A stretch of DNA of 64,000 nucleotides from Methylovirgula ligni (lineage in GTDB: Bacteria > Pseudomonadota > Alphaproteobacteria > Rhizobiales > Beijerinckiaceae). The DNA is taken from the NCBI RefSeq assembly GCF_004135935.1, contig NZ_CP025086.1, positions 3,038,001 to 3,102,000 of the forward strand. Reading direction: 5' to 3'. The notes beneath the pieces are model-generated. The model had not been told where the DNA came from and did no database searches. It saw only the letters and a program-made list of their open reading frames with translations. This document shows, one piece after another, positions 27,315 to 34,288 of the stretch. The translations under genes were made by a program, and so were the position numbers. Numbering within the stretch: the first letter of the stretch is position 1; every line of letters begins with the position of its first letter.

Positions 27315-27746
27315 CTAACCTACGGCTTCCGCTGCTGCGCGGCGGGCATCGCGTGTGATCCGCTCGACCATCGAGCGCGTGCCATTGGTGCGCTGGCGCG
27401 TCAGATGCGCGGAGAGGCCGAGCTGATCGAACAGAGCCGAGGCGTCCGCCTTCAGGATCTCGGACGGTGTCTTGCCCGAATAAAGCGTCACGATCAGCGC
27501 CACGAGGCCGCGGACGATATGCGCGTCGCTGTCGGCACGGAACGTCAGGATCGGCTCGCCCTGCCCTGTCCGGTTGACCGTCGACTCCAGCCAGACCTGG
27601 CTGGCACAGCCCAGAACTCTGTTGGCTTCCGTATGCGCCTCCGGAGGAAGCGGTTCGAGCGTGCGACCAAGCTCGATGACATAGCGGTAGCGATCTTCCC
27701 AATCGTCGAGATAGCCGAAGTTTTCGATGATTTCGTCGAGACTCAT
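27315..27746 (-). CDS. sufE: SufE-family sulfur acceptor
   Basis: Accepts persulfide sulfur from the cysteine desulfurase SufS and passes it to the SufBCD scaffold for iron-sulfur cluster assembly. The 143-residue product starts MSLDEIIENFGYLDDWEDRY and has the active cysteine C47 in VLGCASQVWL, then IVRGLVALIVTLYSGKTP. Length and motifs match SufE rather than a fused form. The rest of the suf operon is not adjacent. The stop codon lies 19 bp from that of the convergent mucR gene. Confidence 0.95.
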   Translation of the reverse strand: MSLDEIIENFGYLDDWEDRYRYVIELGRTLEPLPPEAHTEANRVLGCASQVWLESTVNRTGQGEPILTFRADSDAHIVRGLVALIVTLYSGKTPSEILKADASALFDQLGLSAHLTRQRTNGTRSMVERITRDARRAAAEAVG

Positions 27747-27795
27747 GATCCAATCCAGGCAGGCGGGGTTGCCAACCACAATCCGTGCCAGAGAA

Positions 27796-28236
27796 TCAGA
27801 AATCCGCCTCGGCACGGGATTGGTTCATAAGATATGCACGCCGGGTTGTCTTCTCCAGCTTGGGCTGAAGGCCGTCGCCAAGGGCGGTGAAGTCCGGCCG
27901 GCGCGGCGGCAGTGGGACATCCACGCGCCGGGCCACCTGAACCGGAGCAGCAGACGGCGCGACCGCGGAGGCCGGTGCGTGCTCTTGCCTCGCGGCGAGC
28001 CGCGAAAGCTGCGATGCGACGGCGAGGCATGTCGCGGGCGCGGCGGCGCAACGATCAGCGACCTGCGCCGCGGCTCCGCGCAACCAGCTCTCGGCGACAG
28101 GCGCAATCGATTGCACCGACGCGCTGGCTTGCGGCGGCGCTGGCTGCCGCACTGACGTTCCGTGAGTCGAATCTTCCGCGAAGATGGTGCTGAACACCAC
28201 CCACAGCCAGAAGACGCAACGGATCAGGAAGAACAT
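27796..28236 (-). CDS. DUF5330-type membrane-anchored protein
   Basis: 146 residues from the ATG at 28236. The N-terminus, MFFLIRCVFWLWVVFSTIF, is a membrane anchor or signal peptide. Then come a cysteine-pair region (ADRCAAAPATCLAVASQL) and a basic, Pro-rich end. The layout fits the rhizobial DUF5330 family, of unknown function and often next to sufE. It lies 50 bp upstream of sufE on the same strand. The ribosome-binding site is weak and an upstream start (28311) is possible. Confidence 0.75.
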   Translation of the reverse strand: MFFLIRCVFWLWVVFSTIFAEDSTHGTSVRQPAPPQASASVQSIAPVAESWLRGAAAQVADRCAAAPATCLAVASQLSRLAARQEHAPASAVAPSAAPVQVARRVDVPLPPRRPDFTALGDGLQPKLEKTTRRAYLMNQSRAEADF

Positions 28237-28559
28237 GCTTGTCTCATTCGCCCCTGCCAGAACCGGCGGCCGATGCTGCAAGATAACCCGGCCGCATAAA
28301 AATCGTCCCATTATGCGCGGGAGAATTCGAGGCTCCGGGTTTACGCTTTGCTGACTATTCCGGCGGCGCGCCCGGCCCGATCAGCAACAGCTTCTAAACC
28401 ATAGCCGGAGAATTCGCGCTGCCGCCCCCTTCGGCGTGTCTCTCGCGACGGCCTTCCATTGCATTTCGAGACCCGGCTTAGCGTTCACTTAAGACGCCCC
28501 TGCGACTCTGGCTCCAGCAACATGGAGGATTCGCGACCTGAGGAAGATCGCGCCTCCGC
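28237..28559. other. Divergent intergenic region, no recognised element
   Basis: This is 323 bp between the DUF5330 gene and the PAS kinase gene. It must hold promoters for both directions. Two short GGAGAATTCG copies (near 28319 and 28408) were seen, but no clear operator, RNA or open frame. Confidence 0.5.
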
Positions 28560-30440
28560 ATGGAAACACGCGAGCGACCGCGCATTGATTGCGCGGAAGC
28601 TGGAGTTCAGCGATTGAATTTCGCCGGTAGTCTCGAGAAGCAGATCGCCTCTCTGGTTCATTTCTCAGTCCTGCCTCATCAGGCCGAGCGGATGCGCCAT
28701 GAGACCTTCCTGCTCCGCCGCTTAGCAAGCTCGCTGGCGATCATGTGCCTGGCACCGCTTTTCCTGGCGGTCTATGGCGCGCCCGCCATCTGGCACGCGC
28801 TGGTTTTCGTCTGGTGCATCGTTCCGATCGCGACCGTGCTCTTGCTCTCGCGGAGCGGCAATCTGCTTCTTGCACAGACGATCTGCGTCATCAGCTTCAT
28901 CGGTGCCGCGGCGACCATCGCCGCCGGCGGCGGCCCCTGGGAAGCCGCTCTCATCTGGCTTGTTCTCGCGCCCTTCGAAGGCGCTCTCTCGCAAAATCTC
29001 AAGCTCGTGCTCGCGGCCGGAGGGCTCGCCGTCCTGGCGGCGATCGGCCTGACCTTCGCCGACGACATCGGTTTGCTGTCGACCGGCTTTTCCATCGGCC
29101 ACGCCCCGTTGCTGGTGGTGCCCGCCATTCTCTATGCGACACTCGTGGCGCACGGCCTCGTCGCCTTGCAGACGCGCTGCGAACAGGCGGCGGACTTGCG
29201 CTCCCAGCATTATCGCGCCGTCTACGACACGCTGGGCGATCTCATCATTCATCAGGACCGCAATGGCGGCGCCGAATTTGTCAGCACGAATTGCTATGAG
29301 ATTTTTGGCGTGCCGAGCGTCGAGCTGATGGGCCGCGGGCTGCTCGATCACATTCACGTCGCCGACCGGCCATCCTTCCTCAAGGCCATCTCCGACGCCG
29401 CCGCGTCGTCGCGCACGATCGTCGCCTCCTTACGCTTGCGGGCCGCGAGCGTCTCCGGAAAAAGCGCCTACGAGCCAAGCTTCCGCTGGATCGAAATGCG
29501 GGCGCGGCGTTTTGCGTTCGAGACCGATGGCAGGGCGGATGCCGAGCGGGTCATCTCGATCTTCCGCGATGTGAGCCAAGCCAAGCAGCGCGAGATGGAC
29601 TTTGACGCCGCGCGCGCCGCCGCCGATGAAGCCAGTATCTGGAAGGATCAATTCCTCGCCAATGTCAGTCACGAGCTGCGCACGCCGCTTAACGCGATCA
29701 TCGGCTTCTCCGAGATTCTCGCGGATGCCGAGCTGACGCCGGATGATAGCGCCAAGCAGCGCGAATATGCCGCGATCATCGAGAAATCCGGCCATCATCT
29801 GCTTTCGGTCGTCAACTCGATCCTCGACATGTCGAAAATCCAGTCCGGCGCGTTCGACATCCTGCCCGAGCCTTTCGCGCTGCCGCCGCTGATCGATCTG
29901 TGCTGCGACATGGTGAAACTCAAAGCGAGCGAAGGCGGCGTCGAACTCGTCCGTGCCTATCCCGAGGAGATCGACGAGATCGTCGGCGACAAGCGGGCCT
30001 ACAAGCAGGTTCTGCTCAACCTGCTGTCCAACGCGATCAAATTCACGCCGCGCGGCGGCCGGGTCACCGTCAAGCTGCATCCCGATGGCAATAATGTCGT
30101 CGTCAGTGTCGCCGACACCGGCATCGGCATCGCGCCCAACGATCTTACCAATCTCGGCAATCCGTTCTTTCAGGCCGGGGCCTCCTACGACCGTCGCTAT
30201 GAAGGCACGGGTCTTGGGCTGTCGGTGGTGCGCGGCCTCGTCGGCCTGCACGGCGGGACGATTTCGATTGAAAGCGAACTCGATCAGGGTACCTGCATCA
30301 GCGTTCGCCTGCCGCTCGATTGCCGCCGCCTGCCGGCCAGCAAGAATGCGACGGCCAGAATCGAGACCTTGCCGCGCCGCTCGCGCAGCGACGAACCGCG
30401 CCAATTCAGCAACGAAATGATGGTGAAGAAAATTGCGTGA
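28560..30440 (+). CDS. PAS-domain membrane histidine kinase (DivJ/PleC-like)
   Basis: 626 residues: about six hydrophobic helices (60-210) without a large periplasmic domain, a PAS domain (about 215-345, YRAVYDTLGDLIIHQDRNG), a HisKA domain with H371 in NVSHELRTPLNAIIGFSEIL and an ATPase domain (LLNLLSNAIKFTP, ADTGIGIA, GTGLGLSVV). The dimerisation segment is of the type shared by DivJ, PleC and PdhS kinases that act on DivK in Alphaproteobacteria; which member this is cannot be decided. The start is uncertain (28560, or ATG 28692). No response regulator is adjacent. Confidence 0.85.
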   Translation: METRERPRIDCAEAGVQRLNFAGSLEKQIASLVHFSVLPHQAERMRHETFLLRRLASSLAIMCLAPLFLAVYGAPAIWHALVFVWCIVPIATVLLLSRSGNLLLAQTICVISFIGAAATIAAGGGPWEAALIWLVLAPFEGALSQNLKLVLAAGGLAVLAAIGLTFADDIGLLSTGFSIGHAPLLVVPAILYATLVAHGLVALQTRCEQAADLRSQHYRAVYDTLGDLIIHQDRNGGAEFVSTNCYEIFGVPSVELMGRGLLDHIHVADRPSFLKAISDAAASSRTIVASLRLRAASVSGKSAYEPSFRWIEMRARRFAFETDGRADAERVISIFRDVSQAKQREMDFDAARAAADEASIWKDQFLANVSHELRTPLNAIIGFSEILADAELTPDDSAKQREYAAIIEKSGHHLLSVVNSILDMSKIQSGAFDILPEPFALPPLIDLCCDMVKLKASEGGVELVRAYPEEIDEIVGDKRAYKQVLLNLLSNAIKFTPRGGRVTVKLHPDGNNVVVSVADTGIGIAPNDLTNLGNPFFQAGASYDRRYEGTGLGLSVVRGLVGLHGGTISIESELDQGTCISVRLPLDCRRLPASKNATARIETLPRRSRSDEPRQFSNEMMVKKIA

Positions 30441-31140
30441 AGCTCTCGCCCGTAGCGACAACGATTTCCTCGTCGCCGAACCGCGCCGCAGGAAGGCCGC
30501 CCCGCAGCCCAGCCGTTTCGGCACGTTGACCCGCATCGCCCGGTTCGCGAAACATGTCGTCAATTATCCGAACCGGATCGCTGGCGCTCTTCTGGTCGGC
30601 ATCGCCGCCGCCATAGCCGTCAACGCACTTGAGCTGCAGACGGCGCGCCACCCGGCACCATTCTTTGGCCACGCCACGACACTCCCGCAGCAACCTGCGA
30701 CCGCTCCCGAGGCCCCGCAGCCCACGCCGCAGACCATGGCCCCGACAGCGCCGCCTGCCGTCGCAATTGCACCAGCGCCAGAGCCGGTCGCAGCTCCGGT
30801 CCCCGCCGATCCACTCGGGCAATTCCTCCGGAAAAATGAGCAACCGGCGCCACGCCACCACACGGCGACCACGGCCGAGCCGCCGGCCCGGCCCGACCGC
30901 ATCTCGCAAATTCTGGAACAGAACGGCGGCGCACCGCCAAAGCCGAACCGCACCGTACTTGCCGTGCAGCGCGCCCTGGTCAAACTCGGCTATGTGCTCC
31001 GCGCGGACGGAATTGACGGCGAGGCCACCCACCGGGCGATCGTGCAGTATGAAAGCGACCACCATCTGCCGGCACATGGCGAGATGAGCGCAAAACTGCT
31101 CCGCCAGCTCAGCGCTGAAGCCGGACTCGCCATTCCCTGA
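30433..31140 (+). CDS. Peptidoglycan-binding-domain protein, membrane anchored
   Basis: 235 residues. A basic cytoplasmic N-terminus is followed by a membrane helix (about 48-66), a Pro/Ala-rich linker (70-150) and a C-terminal PG_binding_1-like domain: VLAVQRALVKLGYVL, DGIDGEATHRAIVQYE, then LRQLSAEAG. The start is TTG at 30433, overlapping the end of the kinase gene by 8 bp, so the two are probably co-translated. The arrangement suggests a protein tethered to the membrane and binding the cell wall beside a kinase. Confidence 0.82.
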   Translation: MREALARSDNDFLVAEPRRRKAAPQPSRFGTLTRIARFAKHVVNYPNRIAGALLVGIAAAIAVNALELQTARHPAPFFGHATTLPQQPATAPEAPQPTPQTMAPTAPPAVAIAPAPEPVAAPVPADPLGQFLRKNEQPAPRHHTATTAEPPARPDRISQILEQNGGAPPKPNRTVLAVQRALVKLGYVLRADGIDGEATHRAIVQYESDHHLPAHGEMSAKLLRQLSAEAGLAIP

Positions 31141-31227
31141 GCGTTTTCGCACAGCCCGGGCGGTTTACGCCACGCATTCTCCGGCCTAGTTTGCGGTCGG
31201 CCATTATGGGCCAGCGAGAGGCGTATC

Positions 31228-31845
31228 ATGAGTGTGCGTGAACCCCTTTTAAAACCCGTTCCCCTGACCGACTTGCGCCCGACACAGATCACCGTCGGCT
31301 ATCGCGAGGTAAAGGAAAAGCGCAAGCGCTGGAAAGAGCTCGCCGACGAAAAGGGCTCGGAATTCCTCGGCAAGCATATGATCCCGGTCATTCTCGGACC
31401 GAAGGAACGCCATTACGTCATCGACCATCACCATCTCGGCCTCGCATTGATCGAGGAGAAGGTGAAGGACATTCTGGTCAATGTCGTCGCGGATCTGCGG
31501 ACCTTGCCGCAAGAAGCCTTCTGGGTTTTTCTCGACAATCGCGGCTGGATGCATCCCTTCGATGCGGACGGGCAGCGCAAGACCTACGCCGACATTCCCA
31601 AAGCGCTGACCGATCTCGTCGATGACCCGTTCCGTTCGCTCGCTGGCGAATTGCGGCAGGCCGGCGGCTACGCCAAGGACACGACGCCCTTCGCCGAATT
31701 CCTCTGGGCAGATGCGTTGCGACGGCGGCTGAAGCGGAAGATCGTCGAGACGGACTTTTCCCACGCCATCGAAAAGGCCCTCGCCTTCGCCAAAAGCGCC
31801 GAGGCGAGCTTCCTGCCCGGCTGGTGCGGCCCGACCGACGATTAA
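31228..31845 (+). CDS. ParB-like nuclease-fold protein
   Basis: 205 residues with a ParB-like/sulfiredoxin-type domain of the putative ParB nuclease family (ParBc_2 type). VPLTDLRPTQITVGYREV at the start and HYVIDHHHLGLALIEE near 62-77 are the recognisable segments; HHH may bind metal. It lacks the helix-turn-helix and CTPase arrangement of chromosomal ParB, so it is not the partition protein. It follows the peptidoglycan-binding gene on the same strand with 87 bp between. Function unknown. Confidence 0.8.
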   Translation: MSVREPLLKPVPLTDLRPTQITVGYREVKEKRKRWKELADEKGSEFLGKHMIPVILGPKERHYVIDHHHLGLALIEEKVKDILVNVVADLRTLPQEAFWVFLDNRGWMHPFDADGQRKTYADIPKALTDLVDDPFRSLAGELRQAGGYAKDTTPFAEFLWADALRRRLKRKIVETDFSHAIEKALAFAKSAEASFLPGWCGPTDD

Positions 31846-32027
31846 TGCAGACCCAGATTTCCGTGGATGCATAGCTGGCGTGCGGCAACGCTCTTGATTT
31901 TCGCCGCGGCGCAGCGAAAGCTCTGGCTTACCCACCCAGCTACGGCTCTGTACGAGGGCGGTTTTGCGGCGCTGTCGCAAGCACCGGGTTTGTGCCGATC
32001 CCATCGCGAAAGTCCACGGAAGCCGAC

Positions 32028-32432
32028 ATGATCTCCCGCTTTTGGTTTCGTTTCTGCGTTTTCACCCTGCTCTGCGCCCCGCTGACCGGCGTGGCGGCGG
32101 CCCATCATGGCCACTCCCACAAACAAGCCGCTGTGACTGGATTCGACGGCACTTATCGCATCGACATCAAGACCACGGATGGAACCGGGAGCTGTGCCCG
32201 TTCCTACACCGGCACGATCAAGGTCCAGAACTTTCGCGTCATCGCGATGAGCGACCCTGCAGCGACCGCGGCAGGCGGCATCCTTGACGACGGCACCGTC
32301 TCGATCGCCCTGCGCAAAAACGATCAGGTCGCCAATGTCGGCGGCAAGATGAAGGGTGGCACTGGAAAGGGCTTCTGGTCCTCGCCGACCGCGTTCTGCG
32401 GCGGCCTCTGGCAGGCTGAGCGCGAGGACTAA
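32028..32432 (+). CDS. Small secreted protein, function unknown
   Basis: 134 residues with a signal peptide (about 1-24, MISRFWFRFCVFTLL...GVAAA) and a small mature domain beginning after a His-rich HHGHSHKQ. Two cysteines (GSCARSY and AFCGGLW) could form a disulfide. GGAAG precedes the ATG. The segments GTYRIDIKTTDGTG and GKGFWSSP look like a lipocalin-like or small beta-sheet fold, but I do not recognise a family. The TAA stop is also the left copy of a 3-bp target duplication of the element that begins at the next base. Confidence 0.75.
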   Translation: MISRFWFRFCVFTLLCAPLTGVAAAHHGHSHKQAAVTGFDGTYRIDIKTTDGTGSCARSYTGTIKVQNFRVIAMSDPAATAAGGILDDGTVSIALRKNDQVANVGGKMKGGTGKGFWSSPTAFCGGLWQAERED

Positions 32433-32448
32433 GTGACTGTTTGAAAAG
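32433..32448 (+). repeat. Left terminal inverted repeat
   Basis: GTGACTGTTTGAAAAG; pairs with the inverted copy at 34257-34272 with one mismatch. Confidence 0.88.
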
Positions 32449-32582
32449 GTAACTTAACAAGCGATTTCAATAAGGTACAACTTTTACGATTATTTAGATC
32501 ATCGCCTCTTGCATATTTACCATGCGCGCTCCACATGGCTGCCGCGAGCGGAGCATTGAACCTAGCCCGGTTGGAGATCGGC

Positions 32583-32822
32583 ATGGCACTTTATAAATCC
32601 GGAGCCTATCTGACGCAGAGTGATGACGCAGCTTTTGACAAGGAATATTCCCCCGGCACAGCTCCTCCTCATTCGGGGATTTATCGCTGTATGGGCTGCC
32701 ATCGCGAGGTTGTTGCGGAGGAGCAGAGAGCACTTCCTCCACAAAACCATCATCAGCACACGCCGTCTCAAGGGACGGTTCGGTGGAAAATGATCGTCTA
32801 CGCCGATCACAGCCCGAAATAG
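32583..32822 (+). CDS. Small CxxC/His cargo protein (zinc-ribbon-like)
   Basis: 79 residues from the ATG at 32583, with GGAG seven bases upstream. Features are GIYRCMGCHREVV, a CxxC knuckle, followed about 20 residues later by PPQNHHQH, which together could bind one zinc ion, then QGTVRWKMIVYAD. The layout resembles short zinc-ribbon-like proteins; no function is known. It is the first cargo gene of the mobile element, 13 bp upstream of the next gene on the same strand. Confidence 0.65.
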   Translation: MALYKSGAYLTQSDDAAFDKEYSPGTAPPHSGIYRCMGCHREVVAEEQRALPPQNHHQHTPSQGTVRWKMIVYADHSPK

Positions 32823-32835
32823 CAGATGGCAGTTT

Positions 32836-33255
32836 ATGAGCACATTGCATTATTCCATAATCGATTTCTTTGAAGCTCGCATGGGTGAGCACAATTGTGT
32901 CTCTGAGTACACACGATTGGACGTCGCGAACGAATATATCTATCAGATCAAGCGAACGGCGGGGCGCTCAACTGTAAGGGTGTTCCTGAGCGACGCCTAT
33001 GATTTCGGGCTAGCAGACTACCTCGGCAGACCTCGGAAGCTTAGGAGTGGCGATTTCATCCTCATTGCCCGGCCGGAAAGCAAGTTCGATGGCGATCTAG
33101 TTGAACGTGCGAAGAAGGACGGCATTGCAATCGGGCAGATCGGTAAGCTGATGGGAGCGTTGAACTTGAACGACATGTCTAGCTACAAGAGCCCTGAGGA
33201 GAAAGAACGAGAGAAGAAAAGGGAGAAGAGCGAAGGTCGGCTCAAGATTCGCTGA
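32836..33255 (+). CDS. Cargo protein of unknown family
   Basis: 139 residues, no membrane segment or signal peptide. The compact part (about 20-115) includes FLSDAYDFGLADY, LRSGDFILIARPES and IGQIGKLMGALN; the last 25 residues are a Lys/Glu-rich, probably helical tail. Start context is weak but the gene follows the zinc-ribbon-like gene by 13 bp. Its 3' end overlaps the convergent nucleotidyltransferase gene by 14 bp. I do not recognise the family; composition differs from chromosomal neighbours. Confidence 0.65.
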   Translation: MSTLHYSIIDFFEARMGEHNCVSEYTRLDVANEYIYQIKRTAGRSTVRVFLSDAYDFGLADYLGRPRKLRSGDFILIARPESKFDGDLVERAKKDGIAIGQIGKLMGALNLNDMSSYKSPEEKEREKKREKSEGRLKIR

Positions 33256-33922
33256 ATACGACCTCATGTTCCCCCGCCCTTGCAAAAAACTGCTCACGGC
33301 GCTCGCCTTCGTTCGCACAAAAGAATGTCGCGTGTAACCTTTTTCCAAAAGTGCGCTCAAATTCTGCCGCGACCCTCTCCCTGATCTGACGGGTATGGGC
33401 GGCTATCTGCCGCTCGCTGATAGGTTTGTACTCGATCACGACATCGACGTCATTGGTCGGATAGTTGTCGTGGAGAATTGATCCGAATAAATTCGCTTCG
33501 CGAACGTGCAGGCCATTGTTGGATAACTTGCTCTTTAGCCACTGCGTTGCTCGATTCCGTAATTCCTCATTTTTCAATTCTGCGATTGGCCTGTCATGAA
33601 CTCCAACTCCAGAGCGATGCCACCATCGCCATAGATGAGCCAGCGCCAGCGCCAATATCCCGCAGCACAGCGCAATAGGGAGCCAAAGCACAACGGGTGT
33701 GAGAGAAACTATGCCAATTATCGAAGCGGCGAAAATTGCTAGACCGGTCAAAACGCCGGTCCAAAGCGACGGAAACGCTTTGACAATAAAATCCCAGAGC
33801 CAAGGGAAAAGCCACGCAAACAATGAAACGTCGCCGGTCCGTTGCCAAAGAAATTTGAGAGAGTTCCATATTTGCCGCATTTGAAACGACCATCTCTTCG
33901 TTGCATCGCGCTTACTCAGCAC
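33242..33922 (-). CDS. Membrane-anchored minimal nucleotidyltransferase
   Basis: 226 residues. The N-terminal half has two or three hydrophobic helices (about 33-50 and 53-100); the C-terminal 110 residues form a polymerase-beta-type nucleotidyltransferase: LFGSILHDNYPTNDVDVVIE, with G147-S148 and the D158/D160 pair. Where a third carboxylate is expected the sequence is RLHATFF, with His. The start is GTG at 33922, supported by AGGAG. The protein lies in the mobile element and overlaps the convergent cargo gene by 14 bp. Substrate (nucleic acid, protein or small molecule) is unknown. Confidence 0.7.
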   Translation of the reverse strand: MLSKRDATKRWSFQMRQIWNSLKFLWQRTGDVSLFAWLFPWLWDFIVKAFPSLWTGVLTGLAIFAASIIGIVSLTPVVLWLPIALCCGILALALAHLWRWWHRSGVGVHDRPIAELKNEELRNRATQWLKSKLSNNGLHVREANLFGSILHDNYPTNDVDVVIEYKPISERQIAAHTRQIRERVAAEFERTFGKRLHATFFCANEGERREQFFARAGEHEVVFSES

Positions 33923-33983
33923 CGCTTACTCCTAATTTCGCTCGCGATGCTGATAATTTACAATTTTCCAGAATCCTCTCTCA

Positions 33984-34175
33984 CTAGAGCAGACTCGGCC
34001 TCGGCGCTATCCGGTTCAGCATGATGTTGATAGCCGCCAACCGGAGCATGGCCCTACTCGAAAGGGTGAGCCGCTCGTAGTCGATGGTCAGCCGCCGGTA
34101 GTCGATGCGACCTATTTGGGTCGAGGGCGGTCTCTGAGTGGGCTCAGAAAATCGTGGATACCAACGAGGTGCCAC
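33984..34175 (-). pseudogene. IS5-family transposase C-terminal remnant
   Basis: The last 35 or so codons read IDYRRLTIDYERLTLSSRAM then LAAINIMLNRIAP, the usual IS5-type C-terminus (RRL..DYE....SSEAM....A.I..ML.R.A). The upstream part, including the first catalytic aspartates, is missing: only about 100 bp separate it from the right terminal repeat. Confidence 0.7.
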
Positions 34176-34256
34176 GAGAGAACAGAGCCGAAGCTTTTCG
34201 CCAACTAATAAAAGCTATGCGAGTGAATCTCGGCGGCTAGAACTGTTTCCAGCCGA

Positions 34257-34272
34257 CTTTTCAAACAGTCTC
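34257..34272 (-). repeat. Right terminal inverted repeat
   Basis: CTTTTCAAACAGTCTC, inverted partner of 32433-32448; followed by the TAA duplication at 34273-34275. Confidence 0.88.
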
Positions 34273-34288
34273 TAAGTCCGAAACCGCC

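Larger units (their letters stand above)
32433..34272. mobile_element. IS5/IS1031-type transposon remnant with cargo genes
   Basis: A 1840-bp segment bounded by 16-bp terminal inverted repeats: GTGACTGTTTGAAAAG at 32433-32448 and, inverted at 34257-34272, GAGACTGTTTGAAAAG (15 of 16 identical). It is flanked on both sides by TAA (32430-32432 and 34273-34275), a 3-bp TNA-type duplication as known for the IS1031 group of IS5. Inside lie three cargo genes and, near the right end, a truncated IS5-type transposase. The interior is visibly more AT-rich than the chromosome. The transposase remnant makes autonomous movement unlikely. Confidence 0.8.

Noticed and set aside
31228-31845. Calling the ParB-like gene chromosomal parB
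   Set aside because: It lacks the GERR-type CTPase motif and helix-turn-helix, and there is no parA or origin region nearby.
33242-33922. Reading the membrane nucleotidyltransferase as a CBASS cyclic-nucleotide synthase
   Set aside because: The catalytic core is only about 110 residues, too short for a CD-NTase, and no recognisable effector, E2-like or JAB gene is present.
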